A program made the translations under genes and the position numbers. A DNA stretch of 64,000 nt from assembly GCA_030424595.1 (NCBI GenBank), contig JAUHWG010000018.1:141279-205278 (forward strand), read 5' to 3'. The notes beneath the pieces are model-generated. The model had not been told where the DNA came from and ran no database searches. It was given only the letters and a program-made list of their open reading frames with translations. The DNA comes from Polyangia bacterium (GTDB lineage: Bacteria > Myxococcota_A > Polyangia > Nannocystales > Nannocystaceae). Position 1 is the stretch's first letter. Each line of letters begins with the position of its first letter. Below, in pieces: positions 8,940 through 17,698 of the stretch.

Positions 8940-9773
8940 CTAGGGGGTGTGCGGGGAGGGGGTCGCCTCGCGGGTGTGCAAGTTGAAGGTCGCCCCCCGA
9001 TCGAGGATGTGCAGCTTTATGCCAGTCAGACATATGACCGCGCCAGTCCGGGCGTGACCCATCGACGAGTGCTCCAGCGACGACGCGTCGACGACGGTGA
9101 TCGCCCCGGCGCCCTCGACCTGGAGGACATCCTCGGGGCTGATGAAGGCCGCGGTGTCCTCGTCGAGGCCGATACCGACGGCGAAGGGGTTGTAGGCCAG
9201 GGCGGTCAGGAGGCGGCCGAGACGGTCGCGCTGGCGGAAGTGCTGGTCGATGACGACGCGGTTGGTCATGCCAAAACCGGGGGCGAGCGAGGCCATCCCG
9301 GCGCGCGGAGTCGCGCCTCCCTTGCCGAACGCGATCATGTGCTCCGAGAGGATCGCCGCGCCGGCCGAGGTCCCGCCGACCGTGACCCCGCAGGCGTTGA
9401 GGCGACGGATCGCCTTGGCCACCGGAGTGCCGCCGAGGATCGTCGAGATCCGGAGCTGGTTCCCGCCGGTCAGGAAGATCGCGGTCGCGCTCTCCAGGAG
9501 CTCCAGCCAGTCCTCGCGGTCGGCGTCGCTGCGCTGCTCGTAGCCCAGGGAGAAGGACTCGGCCGCGCCGAGCTCGCGGAAGAGCTCGACGTAGCGGGGG
9601 CCGGTGTCCTCTAGGCGCGAGGCGGTCGGGATCACGGCGACCCGCGCCGCGTCGCCGCCGGAGAGCTCGACGAAGCGGCGGAGGATCGTCTGGCTCCCTT
9701 GCTTGTCCTCGGCGCCGCCGACCGGGACGATCCATCCGCGGGACTTGTCCTCGTCAATCTTCGCTGGGCACAT
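8940..9773 (-). CDS. cphB: Cyanophycinase
   Basis: A 277-aa serine peptidase of the S51 family that cleaves cyanophycin to beta-Asp-Arg dipeptides. The catalytic Ser136 lies in GGTSAGAA, with supporting motifs IPTASR, FLTGGNQLR and the late IGLDEDTA segment. Length matches the family. It lies 54 nt upstream of cphA and 22 nt downstream of the isoaspartyl dipeptidase gene, so synthesis and breakdown share an operon. There is no signal peptide, consistent with a cytoplasmic enzyme. Confidence 0.96.
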   Translation of the reverse strand: MCPAKIDEDKSRGWIVPVGGAEDKQGSQTILRRFVELSGGDAARVAVIPTASRLEDTGPRYVELFRELGAAESFSLGYEQRSDADREDWLELLESATAIFLTGGNQLRISTILGGTPVAKAIRRLNACGVTVGGTSAGAAILSEHMIAFGKGGATPRAGMASLAPGFGMTNRVVIDQHFRQRDRLGRLLTALAYNPFAVGIGLDEDTAAFISPEDVLQVEGAGAITVVDASSLEHSSMGHARTGAVICLTGIKLHILDRGATFNLHTREATPSPHTP

Positions 9774-9795
9774 GGTTCATTCGCTCCTTGTTCCT

Positions 9796-10989
9796 CTAGT
9801 CGTTGGCTCTCTCGAAGGTCCCGAGCACCGTCGGCGCGCCGTCGCGGAGGAACCAGCGCCCTCCGACGAGCACGCCGCGGAGCTGGGCCGGGGCGTCGTC
9901 GCGGTCTTTGCCGCCGCGCAGGATCAGAAGATCCGCGTCGGCGCCAACCTCGATCCGGCCCTTGCGCGGCAGGCGGAGGTGGTCGGCGACGTTGCGGGTG
10001 AACACGGGCAGGGCGCGGCGAAGCTCGACCCCGCCGCGGACGAGCTCGCTGAGGGCCGCCAGGAGGGTGGTCGCCCGGCCCACGTCCATGGCCACGACGC
10101 GGCCGCCCTCGCCGAAGACCGGCATGCAGCCGGCGCCGTCGGAGGAGCAGGTCAGGCGGGCGTCGGGGAGGCTCTCGTCGGCGAGCCAGCGGGCGATCGC
10201 GTCGACCGCGAGGAGACCGTCGCCGGGGTCGTCCTCCGGGAAGGCGGTCACGTCGACGGTGCAGCCGCGGCGGCCGAGCTCGCAGGCCTCGGCGTAGAGC
10301 GCCCGCTGGCGGTTGACGTGGGTCGGGTGGAAGACCCGCGGCGGCAGCTCGGTCTCGTCTAAGGCGCGGCGGATGAGCTCCAGGCCGCGGCGACCGTCGC
10401 CCAGGTGAAGGTGGAGGATCCCCGCCTTGCCGGTCATCAGACCGCCGACGTGGCAGTCGCTGGCGACCCGCAGGAGCTCCTCGTAGGTCGGCTGCGACGA
10501 GCGGTGATCGGAGATCGCCAGCTCGCCTACGCCGATGATCGGATCGACGTAGACGATGTCACGGCGGACCGAGCCGGTGAGCGTCGGCACCGGCAGCTCG
10601 TAGGCGCCGGTGTAGCAGTAGGCGCTGAGGCCCTCCTCGCGCAGGCCGTAGGTCCTCGCGACCAGATCGGCGACGGTGCGGGTGGTCCCGTCGGTGCCGA
10701 GAACGCCGACGACCGTCGTCACGCCGGCGCGGGTGAGATCGGTGAGCTGGACCGGCGGGACCCGGGTCGAAGGCCCCGCCTCGCCGCCGCCGCCCGTCAG
10801 GTGGACGTGGGCGTCGACGAGGCCGGGGATCACCGTCGCGCCCCCTAGGTCCTCCTCGACGCCGTAGGCCTCGGGCAGGGACGGCAGATCCTCGCCGATC
10901 GCGGCGATCCGTCCGTACGCGAGCAGGAGATCCCGGCGCCCGCAGGGCTCAGGGGCGAAGAGGTTCGCGTTTCGGAGGAGCCGGATCAT
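9796..10989 (-). CDS. iadA: Isoaspartyl dipeptidase (beta-aspartyl peptidase)
   Basis: A 397-aa amidohydrolase-superfamily metallopeptidase. The first metal site is in GLVDAHVHLTGGGGE (HxH). Other signatures are the TTVVGVLGTDGTTR segment, FHPTHVNR and the distal SSDGAGC motif with the catalytic Asp. In context it would hydrolyse beta-Asp-Arg released by the downstream cyanophycinase, completing recovery of Asp and Arg. The start MIRLLRNANLF is chosen because it aligns with the usual family N-terminus; 30 upstream in-frame residues look like spacer. It is the first gene of the four-gene cyanophycin block. Confidence 0.93.
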   Translation of the reverse strand: MIRLLRNANLFAPEPCGRRDLLLAYGRIAAIGEDLPSLPEAYGVEEDLGGATVIPGLVDAHVHLTGGGGEAGPSTRVPPVQLTDLTRAGVTTVVGVLGTDGTTRTVADLVARTYGLREEGLSAYCYTGAYELPVPTLTGSVRRDIVYVDPIIGVGELAISDHRSSQPTYEELLRVASDCHVGGLMTGKAGILHLHLGDGRRGLELIRRALDETELPPRVFHPTHVNRQRALYAEACELGRRGCTVDVTAFPEDDPGDGLLAVDAIARWLADESLPDARLTCSSDGAGCMPVFGEGGRVVAMDVGRATTLLAALSELVRGGVELRRALPVFTRNVADHLRLPRKGRIEVGADADLLILRGGKDRDDAPAQLRGVLVGGRWFLRDGAPTVLGTFERAND

Positions 10990-11116
10990 CGGCGGCGGAC
11001 GGTACACGAGTGCGCGAGGGCGCGACAAGGCGCGGTCAGCTGACTGTGCGGCATCGGCATCGGCGCTGGGCCGAGGCACGCGGCCTCAGGCCGTCTGCGT
11101 CCGTAGCCCCCGGCGG

Positions 11117-11195
11117 CCGAGGAGTGGCCGAGGAGTGCCGAGGAGTGGCCGAGGAGTGCCGAGGAGTGGCCGAGGAGTGCCGAGGAGTGGCCGAG
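11117..11195. repeat. Minisatellite with 21-bp period
   Basis: CCGAGGAGTGG and CCGAGGAGTG alternate to give about four copies of a 21-bp unit in the intergenic region between the cyanophycin operon promoter side and the next minus-strand gene. The reverse complement contains clustered CACTCCTCGG. No obvious coding role. Confidence 0.9.
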
Positions 11196-11237
11196 CGGGC
11201 CGAGCGGAGAGGTGGGCCGGGCCCACCGGGCCGCCGA

Positions 11238-11981
11238 CTACGGAGCCGGAGGCAGCGGGCCGAACTCGGAGTTCTCGAGCGAGGACTTGGTCGGGTCGCA
11301 GCCGTCGGCGGCGACGTAGACCGAGGACGGGGCGCCGTTCACCCACATCGTCGCACAGCCGCCTTCGCCGACCGGCTTGCCCGGATCGCAGCGCTTGCAG
11401 ATGAGCTTGTTGTCGCTGTTGGTGCAGGTGAAGTTGTCACCCTCGTCGTCGCAGTAGAACTGACGACAGTACTGGTCGAGGACGTCCTGGCCGGCGTTGG
11501 AGGTCGAGGCCTCGTAGGCGGGGACGGGGCTGTTGGGGTCGTCGCAGACGCCGAAGTCGTTGACCGTGAGGCCGGCATCGCAGGCGCCGACGTTGGGCTT
11601 GCAGCCCCGCTTGCCGAGGTTTTCGGCCTGGCAGGCGATGTAGATCCCGTTGGACTCGACGGCCTCGTTGTAGCGGACGACGAAGTCGCTGAGCTGGTCG
11701 AGCTGCGAGGGGTCGCAGGAGATCTGCTTGTCGGTGGTCGAGCAGACCGTGTTCTCGTTGGACGAGCCGAACTCGTCGCTGTTGCCCGGGGCCGCGCAGG
11801 CGGCCTCGTAGCGCTTGTCCTGGAGGGCGGCGGCGAAGGTCTCGTCGGCGAGGCAGTCGTCGACGTTGCCGCAGCGGAGCACGTCGTCGGAGTTCTCCGG
11901 GTTGAAGATCGCGGAGCAGCCTGCGACGGACGCGGCCGAGACGAAGACGACGAGTGAGGCGCGGAGCCAGGAGAAGGACAT
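11238..11981 (-). CDS. Cys-rich lipoprotein of unknown function
   Basis: A 247-aa exported lipoprotein with signal peptide and lipobox SAASVAGCSAIF (Cys22 from the chosen start). The mature part has many regularly spaced Cys residues (RCGNVDDCLAD, ACAAPG, VCSTTDKQISC, GKRGCKPNVGACDAG, QYCRQFYCDDEG, CKRCDPGK), presumably forming disulphides outside the cell. The ATG at 11981 is preferred over 11996 because GGAG precedes it by 8 nt. No known domain is recognised. It is followed downstream on the same strand by nothing close; the histidine kinase gene lies upstream. Confidence 0.75.
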   Translation of the reverse strand: MSFSWLRASLVVFVSAASVAGCSAIFNPENSDDVLRCGNVDDCLADETFAAALQDKRYEAACAAPGNSDEFGSSNENTVCSTTDKQISCDPSQLDQLSDFVVRYNEAVESNGIYIACQAENLGKRGCKPNVGACDAGLTVNDFGVCDDPNSPVPAYEASTSNAGQDVLDQYCRQFYCDDEGDNFTCTNSDNKLICKRCDPGKPVGEGGCATMWVNGAPSSVYVAADGCDPTKSSLENSEFGPLPPAP

Positions 11982-12074
11982 GCGGCGGGACTCCATCGAG
12001 AGATCGGGGGGATGGGCCTAGAGAGGTTGGCCAGGGATGGCCCGAGAGAGGGTGCCTGGTGACCTAGCGGTCCA

Positions 12075-13628
12075 TCAGACGAGGTCGGGCGAGGATACGG
12101 GGGTCGCTGAGGGAGCGCAAGCGGGCAGATCGATGACGAAGACGGTGCCCTCCGGGCCGCTACGGGGGATCTGGACCGATCCGTCGTGGTCGGAGATGAT
12201 CTGCTGGACGATCGCCAGGCCGAGCCCGGTGCCCTGGGCCTTGCGGGTGTAGAAGGCCTCAAAGATCCGCTCGGCCTCCTCATCTTCGATCCCGGGGCCG
12301 TTGTCGGTGACCGTGATCATGACCCGATCGGCCGGCGTCGCCACGCCGAGGGTGATCTCAGGGCTCCGCTCCGGGTCTGGAGACTCGGCCAGGGCCTCTT
12401 TCGCGTTCCTCAGCAGGTTGAGGAGGGCCTGGCGCAGCTGGCCAGCGTCGCCGATGACAAACGCCTCGCCCGGGATCTCGCGGCGGAGATCGATCCCCGC
12501 CTGGCTGAACTCCTCGTCGATGAAGTCGAGGAGGTTGTGGAGCTCTGCGGCCAGGTTCATCGGCTGGAGATCGGGCTTTTGCCGGCGGGCGAAGGCGAGG
12601 TAGTCCTCGGTGATCAGGGCCAGGCGATCGACCTCGCCGGTGATCCGCGCGAGGAGCTGATGGGCCTCGGGGCTGGCGTCGACGAGCTCGTCTTCGAGGA
12701 GCTCGGCGTTGAGGGCGACGCTGCTGAGGGGGTTGCGGATCTCGTGGGTGACCTGGGCCGCGAGGCTGCCGACGGCGGCGAGCCGCTCGCCTCGGATCAG
12801 CCTGCGCTCGCGCTCTTGCAGCGCCTCGGCCATCTGGTTGAACTCGCGGGCGAGCTGCGAGACCTCGTCACCGGCGCTCCCGTCCCCCTGCTCGATCCGC
12901 TGCTCCCACTCGCCGCGCCCGAGCCGGCGGACGCTGGTGGTCAGCTGGCGCAGCGGTCTCAGGGTCAGGATCACGCCGACCGCGGCCGCGAGGGCGAGGA
13001 GGGAGGCGACGATCGTCAGGATGATCGTCAGCCGTTCAGTTTCGCGCTCGGCCTGGCGGACCTGGTCGCTGAGCTCGCGGATCGCCTTGGTGACGAGGCT
13101 CTCGAGGGCGAGGAACTGGCGGTTGATGTCGCTCTGCGCGCGGATGTCGCCGATGACCTCCGCCGGCGGCCGCTCCTCATCGGCGGCGACGGCCAGCTCG
13201 ATCTTGGAGATCGCGTCGTAGAGGAGGCGGACGTCTTCGAGGTTGTCGGGGCCGCCCAGGCGCGCCGGGTTGTCGAGGGCGTCGTCGACGACGTAGCGGG
13301 TCTCCTGGACCAGGCGCGTGAGCTCGGCGAGGGCCTCGGAGAGGAGCGCCGCCTCGGCGGCGGCGAGGGCCTGGGGTTCGCTGTTGCGGGCGCGGCTGTC
13401 CTCGACCCAGACGTAGATACGGGCGGCTTGGATGCGAGCTTCGGTCAGCCGCGAGTTGAAGACGACGTAGACCGCGGTGAGCAGGTCAAAGCTCGCCTGG
13501 AGCGCGCGGACCTGCCCGAGGATCGTCCACGACGACGCCCCGGTGGTGATGAGGACCATCATCACCAGGGCGACGATCCGCGCGGCCAGGCTCTGACGGA
13601 GGCGGAGTGGGGGGCGATCGTTGACCAC
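12075..13628 (-). CDS. Membrane sensor histidine kinase (orphan)
   Basis: A 517-aa two-component kinase. TM1 spans roughly residues 15-35 and TM2 lies in TIVASLLALAAAVGVIL (~210-230), bracketing a helical periplasmic sensor of ~170 residues. A HAMP linker follows (RPLRQLTTSVRRLGRGEW). The H-box VTHEIRNPLSS carries the phospho-accepting His. The ATPase domain has N-box LLNLLRNAKEAL, G1 VTDNGPGIEDE and G2 GTGLGLAIVQQII. No response regulator gene is adjacent, so its partner is elsewhere. The start is a GTG; a downstream start inside the first 15 residues is possible. Confidence 0.92.
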   Translation of the reverse strand: MVNDRPPLRLRQSLAARIVALVMMVLITTGASSWTILGQVRALQASFDLLTAVYVVFNSRLTEARIQAARIYVWVEDSRARNSEPQALAAAEAALLSEALAELTRLVQETRYVVDDALDNPARLGGPDNLEDVRLLYDAISKIELAVAADEERPPAEVIGDIRAQSDINRQFLALESLVTKAIRELSDQVRQAERETERLTIILTIVASLLALAAAVGVILTLRPLRQLTTSVRRLGRGEWEQRIEQGDGSAGDEVSQLAREFNQMAEALQERERRLIRGERLAAVGSLAAQVTHEIRNPLSSVALNAELLEDELVDASPEAHQLLARITGEVDRLALITEDYLAFARRQKPDLQPMNLAAELHNLLDFIDEEFSQAGIDLRREIPGEAFVIGDAGQLRQALLNLLRNAKEALAESPDPERSPEITLGVATPADRVMITVTDNGPGIEDEEAERIFEAFYTRKAQGTGLGLAIVQQIISDHDGSVQIPRSGPEGTVFVIDLPACAPSATPVSSPDLV

Positions 13629-13767
13629 CGGGGCGGACTCTAGCAGGCCCGCAGGCGGCCGTCTTGGCCTCGCGCTCGCGGGTCGGGGCCGCTGGGCCCC
13701 TTCCCCTGGGGCCCGTCACGTGCGAATGTTGGGCCGCGCCTCCTTGTTTCCCGAGGGCGTCGCCCCC

Positions 13768-14892
13768 ATGTCGATGTTCAGCTCCCGTCTCCGTTCCTCT
13801 GCGCTCGCCGGACTAACGGCGATCGCGATGACTTCCAGCGCCTTCCTCCCGGTGCAGACGGCGAACGCCGCCGGTATCTCGTTCGGGGCGATGAGCGCCT
13901 ACACGACCGCGAACACCGAGCTCGGCGGGGGGTCTGTTCTCGGCCTCGAGGGCGATGATGAAGCCGCAGCGTCGTTGACCGCGGCGCTGCGTCGCGAGTT
14001 CACCGCTCGGGGCGTGGGCGGTGGCAAGGAGATGTCGGCGGTCGAGCTCAAGCTGACGATGGGCTGCGAGGAGCCGCCGCCGCCCGGCTGCATGGCCGAG
14101 GGCGGTCGCACGCTCGGCGTCAGTCAGATGGTCTACGGCTCGGTGGTCAAGGCTGGCGACGGCTACACCGTCGACCTCACGCTCCTCGACGTCGACGGCG
14201 GTGCGGTCACGGAGACCCTGAAGACGCCGCTGAGCGCCGACGCGTTCGGCGAGGGGGTGATCGATCAGACCGCGAAGGATCTCGTCGATCAGATGCTCGG
14301 CGCGGAGCCTGAGCCCGAGCCCGAGCCCGAGACGCCGACGCCGATGCCGGGCCCGGTCGTCGATGAGCCGGCCGACGACGGCGGCAGCAGCCTGGTCTGG
14401 GGCCGGCACGACGCCGCTCGCTGGAAGAAGATCGGGCTCGCGACCTCTGGCGCGCTCACGGTCGTCTCGATCGGCGCCGCGGTGGCGACCAGCCTGATGA
14501 TCCGCCGCAACGGTCCGGTCTACAACGACCTCATCGACGCCGCGAACGCGAGCCTCGACGACGACACCCCGGGCAACGACGTCAACCCGAACACGATGCA
14601 GGATCTCTGCGACGTCGCCCGCACCTCTCCGCCCGGCGAGATGGGCACCGTGACCAACAAGCCGGTCGCCGAGGTCTGTCGCCGCGGGGACACCCTGGCG
14701 ACGGTCGCGACCGCGAGCTGGATCGGCGCCGGTGTGTTCGCGGCGTCGACGATCGCCTTCACGACGCTCCTCTTCGTCCACAAGGAGAAGAAGGACGGGG
14801 CGACGGCGAAGCTTCGGGCCCACGGGGCCGCGGTCGGCGTGTCGCCGATGAGCCACGGCGGGGCGATGGTCGGCGGGCGCTGGAGCTTCTAG
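13768..14892 (+). CDS. Exported protein with two membrane helices, unknown function
   Basis: A 374-aa protein. The N-terminus is a signal peptide (MSMFSSRLRSSALAGLTAIA... with ANAAG near the cleavage site). Residues ~35-170 resemble the beta/alpha lipoprotein-type domain that senses or reports a level (SAVELKLTMGCEEPPPPGCMAEGG, VYGSVVKAGDGYTVDLTLLD), as in CsgG/TolB-N-like myxobacterial proteins. A Pro/Glu-rich spacer follows (EPEPEPEPETP), then two hydrophobic helices (TSGALTVVSIGAAVATSLM and IGAGVFAASTIAFTTLLFV). The ATG at 13768 gives a clean signal peptide. It is divergent from the histidine kinase, so it could be a target of that system; this is a guess. Confidence 0.68.
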   Translation: MSMFSSRLRSSALAGLTAIAMTSSAFLPVQTANAAGISFGAMSAYTTANTELGGGSVLGLEGDDEAAASLTAALRREFTARGVGGGKEMSAVELKLTMGCEEPPPPGCMAEGGRTLGVSQMVYGSVVKAGDGYTVDLTLLDVDGGAVTETLKTPLSADAFGEGVIDQTAKDLVDQMLGAEPEPEPEPETPTPMPGPVVDEPADDGGSSLVWGRHDAARWKKIGLATSGALTVVSIGAAVATSLMIRRNGPVYNDLIDAANASLDDDTPGNDVNPNTMQDLCDVARTSPPGEMGTVTNKPVAEVCRRGDTLATVATASWIGAGVFAASTIAFTTLLFVHKEKKDGATAKLRAHGAAVGVSPMSHGGAMVGGRWSF

Positions 14893-14974
14893 GCCGCTGG
14901 CCGTCGCGGGGGCGAAGACGGAGACCTCGCCGCTCGCACGCCCGGGCTCGAGCGGGGGACCGGGGTCGCTCCCC

Positions 14975-15970
14975 TCACTCGGCGATGTATCGATCATAGG
15001 AGTCGACCTGCTCGGCGTAGCGGCTGCAGTGGCCGCTCATGTCGATCATCGCGGTCTGGAGGAGGAGGCTCGATGGCAGGTCCTCGGGCTCCGGCGGGGC
15101 GAGGGCGGCGAGGAGCGCGGCCCGATCGTCGCCGGCCGCGTGGGCGTCGGCCATCTGCTTGCCCAGGTACCAGCGGAGCATCTGCATCTCCCGGTCGATG
15201 CCGACGTGATCCTGGACGAGGCCGCGCCAGCCGCTCTGCTTGTCGATCGCGAAGTCCGGATCGCGGGCGAGCGCACGCTCGAGCAGCCGCACCTGACAGA
15301 AGGACTCGCGGGCCATGATCCCGAAGATCGCGCCGTGGCTCGGCCTCAGGTCGCGGAGGGCGGGGCTCGGCGACCAGCCGCGGGCGACGGCGAAGGCTCG
15401 GGCCTTGTCGGCGATCGATCCTCCGATCACCCCGTAGATCAGCGGCCCCCGCCCTCGCAGTGCGGCGCCGAGCTCGAGAGCGGCGCGGAGGTGGGGATCG
15501 TCAGCCGAGGTGGAGCGGCGGATCGCGAGCTCCGCGAGGCGATAGAGGGCGATCGGTTGGATCCACCGATCTTCTGCGGACGCCTCCGGCCCGGAGAGGC
15601 TCTCGTCGCGGATGCAGGGATCGTCGCCGAGGCCCCCTCCGGCGTCGCTCCAGCGGACAAAGGCCTCGAGGGCGACGCGCGCGTCATCGTCGAGGTCGGC
15701 CTCCGCGATCGGTGCCGTGTCGTCCGCTTGGGAGTCCAGGATCTCGGAGCTCGCGAGCGCCTCTAGGGCAGCGCTCAGCCGCTCTCGGGCGCCGGGCGTA
15801 CCGACCGACTCGGGGCTGCCCTCGGCCCAGCCGATGACCTTGGCCCAGCGCGCCTCGATCACCTCCGGAGGATCCTCAGGCAGCGAGACCCAGGGGCCGA
15901 GGGTGAGGTAGCTGAGCACCCCCGTGATCCCGAGCACCAGGACAGCGACGAACGAGATGGTCCGGAGCAT
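14975..15970 (-). CDS. Membrane-anchored protein of unknown function
   Basis: A 331-aa protein with one N-terminal hydrophobic anchor (FVAVLVLGITGVLSYLTLG). The rest is soluble and helix-rich, acidic and Ala-rich, with an ordered C-terminal half (DKARAFAVARGWSP, DHVGIDREMQMLRWYLGKQM). No family recognised. It is downstream of the small CopD-like membrane gene with 16 nt between them, so the pair is probably co-transcribed. Confidence 0.65.
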   Translation of the reverse strand: MLRTISFVAVLVLGITGVLSYLTLGPWVSLPEDPPEVIEARWAKVIGWAEGSPESVGTPGARERLSAALEALASSEILDSQADDTAPIAEADLDDDARVALEAFVRWSDAGGGLGDDPCIRDESLSGPEASAEDRWIQPIALYRLAELAIRRSTSADDPHLRAALELGAALRGRGPLIYGVIGGSIADKARAFAVARGWSPSPALRDLRPSHGAIFGIMARESFCQVRLLERALARDPDFAIDKQSGWRGLVQDHVGIDREMQMLRWYLGKQMADAHAAGDDRAALLAALAPPEPEDLPSSLLLQTAMIDMSGHCSRYAEQVDSYDRYIAE

Positions 15971-15986
15971 GGCCTAGAGTAGCCGC

Positions 15987-16463
15987 TTAGATCGCGCCGC
16001 GGAGGACTCGAGCGCCGACGCCGAGGGCGACGTTGAGCCCGTTGGCGGCGATCATCAGGATGCCGATCCTGCGGAAGCGGGCGCGGATCGCCGGTAGCTC
16101 GGCCTCCGTCGCGAAGACCCGCCGCGGCCAGAGAAACCACGAGACGTGGACGAAGAGGGCGAGGACGAGCGCGAGGAGGGCGACCTTTGCGGCGACGAGG
16201 CCGGTCCACAGAGGCCCGGCGCCCGGCGTTATGAGGACGAGGGCGACGCCGCTCAGGACGATCGCCAGCGCCCCGCTCAAGACCTTCCAGCGCGCCCCGT
16301 GGACGACCGTGAAGAGGAGATCCTCGAAGTCCGCGGCGCGCGCGAAGAAGCGCTCTGCGCGGGGGTGAAGGACGAAGATCGAGAAGACCATCGCCCCCAA
16401 CCAAACCCCGCCGCCCGTGATGTGGACGCCGATCCGTAGGGCCGCGAGGACGAGGTCAGACAC
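15987..16463 (-). CDS. Small four-helix membrane protein (CopD/DUF2269-like)
   Basis: A 158-aa integral membrane protein with about four helices: ITGGGVWLGAMVFSIFVL, VLSGALAIVLSGVALVLI, LVAAKVALLALVLALFVHVSW and ILMIAANGLNVALGVGA. The early HITGGGVWLGAM segment and the FVHVSW segment resemble the His-containing helices of the CopD copper-resistance family, an assignment made by pattern only. It starts with GTG and forms a pair with the downstream anchored protein. Confidence 0.6.
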   Translation of the reverse strand: MSDLVLAALRIGVHITGGGVWLGAMVFSIFVLHPRAERFFARAADFEDLLFTVVHGARWKVLSGALAIVLSGVALVLITPGAGPLWTGLVAAKVALLALVLALFVHVSWFLWPRRVFATEAELPAIRARFRRIGILMIAANGLNVALGVGARVLRGAI

Positions 16464-16691
16464 CGGCGGAGGATAGCGTACTGCAATACGGTGAGGTGGA
16501 CCTCAGGGCGCGGCGGGTCGTCCGTTCGAAAAGGAGCGCAGCGCTACGCGCTGAGAACGTTCAATGGGGAGGAGACGCTCTCGGAGCGGCGCTGCGCTCC
16601 TCTTCTTCACGGGCTGGCCTGTGGGCCTGGGGAGCTCAAATGGGTGTAGTCGCGGGCTCCTCAGCGGGGGAGATTGGGCATACTTAGCAGC

Positions 16692-16720
16692 CCCACATGC
16701 GGGTCTGCCCCGCATGTGGG
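16692..16720. terminator. Strong hairpin, possible terminator
   Basis: A perfect 12-bp inverted repeat, CCCACATGCGGG then spacer TCTGC then CCCGCATGTGGG, lies 16 nt beyond the stop codon of the minus-strand propeller gene. The stem and position suit a transcript end. There is no T tract, so it may be a factor-dependent or processing hairpin. Part of it (CTGCCCCGCATGTGGGTCTGC split across the right arm) is found again near 33205-33225. Confidence 0.6.
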
Positions 16721-16735
16721 TCTGCGAGGGACTTC

Positions 16736-17698
16736 TCAGGGGGTCGAGATCCCGGGGACGCCGACGTTCATCCTCAGGACGCCGGGGTTGCCCGTCGGGC
16801 CGCTAAAGAGCGCGAAGTTGGTGATGTAGAGGTTCTTCTTGCCGGCAGGTCCGCGGCCAAAGGCGACGGTGGCCGGGAAGTCGAGGCCGTCCTCAGCGTC
16901 TGCGAGGATCTCGATGTCGCCGTCATCCCCGTCGACGCGGAGGAGGAGGTTCTGTTGGTTCACGGCGACGTAGATGTCGTGGTGGACGTCGAGGGCGATG
17001 CCGTCGGCGCCGAGGAGGAGCTCATCCTCGACCAGGACCTCGGGATCGCCGGGGTCCCCGTCGCCGTCCATCGGGATCCGGACCAGCCGCGGCTGCTGCG
17101 AGTTCGAGACGATGAGTGAGTCGCCGTCGAGGGCGATCCCGTTGGCGCCGATCGGGAAGGGCACCGGCGAGATCTCCGGGTCGCCGAAGAGGAGATCGTC
17201 CTGGAACCAGAGCTCGAGGTCACCGTCCTTCGGCAGCTTGTAGACCGCACCGGCGATGCTCTCGGTGATGTAGAGGTCGCCGGACTTGTCGAAGACTAGG
17301 TCGTTGGGGAAGGTCCCTGCGCTCATCGACGCGACCTGCGAGACGTCGCCCGAGGGGGTGACGCGATAGACCCCGGTGTTCTCGTCGAACGAGCCGAGGG
17401 CGACGAAGACGTTGCCGGGGCCGTCGGTCGTCATCCCGAGGAGAAAGCCCGCGCCGGGGTTGAAGGACGCGAGAGTGCTGACATTGCCCTTCTTGTCGAT
17501 CTTCAGCAGCTCGCCGGTGGGGGCGACGGAGGCGAAGACATTGCCCTTCTTGTCGACGGTGACGCCCTCAGGGTTCTCGCCGACGGTCGGATCCAGGTCG
17601 AGGATCATCGTCAGCCCCTGCATGCACTTTGCGACCGCGTCAGGGTTCGCGCTGAGGGTGAGAGCGAGGGAGAGAGCGCCGAGGGAGAGTAGTCGCAT
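16736..17698 (-). CDS. Exported SMP-30/NHL-like beta-propeller protein
   Basis: A 320-aa secreted protein. The signal peptide is MRLLSLGALSLALTLSANPDAVA followed by KCMQG, without a lipobox. The body is a six-bladed-propeller-like series of repeats: NPEGVTVDKKGNVFASVA, GMTTDGPGNVFVALG, PNDLVFDKSGDLYITES, ANGIALDGDSLIVSN, ADGIALDVHHDIYVAVN and the closing KKNLYITNFALF. The pattern fits SMP-30/gluconolactonase or NHL propellers, but no catalytic set can be assigned. The ATG at 17698 is chosen because upstream in-frame sequence is compositionally unlike coding sequence. Confidence 0.75.
   Translation of the reverse strand: MRLLSLGALSLALTLSANPDAVAKCMQGLTMILDLDPTVGENPEGVTVDKKGNVFASVAPTGELLKIDKKGNVSTLASFNPGAGFLLGMTTDGPGNVFVALGSFDENTGVYRVTPSGDVSQVASMSAGTFPNDLVFDKSGDLYITESIAGAVYKLPKDGDLELWFQDDLLFGDPEISPVPFPIGANGIALDGDSLIVSNSQQPRLVRIPMDGDGDPGDPEVLVEDELLLGADGIALDVHHDIYVAVNQQNLLLRVDGDDGDIEILADAEDGLDFPATVAFGRGPAGKKNLYITNFALFSGPTGNPGVLRMNVGVPGISTP

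Noticed and set aside
7347..9614. 755-codon plus-strand open frame opposite cphA and cphB
   Set aside because: It crosses two recognised genes in antisense and reads as Asp/Arg/Val/Gly-rich shadow sequence without motifs.
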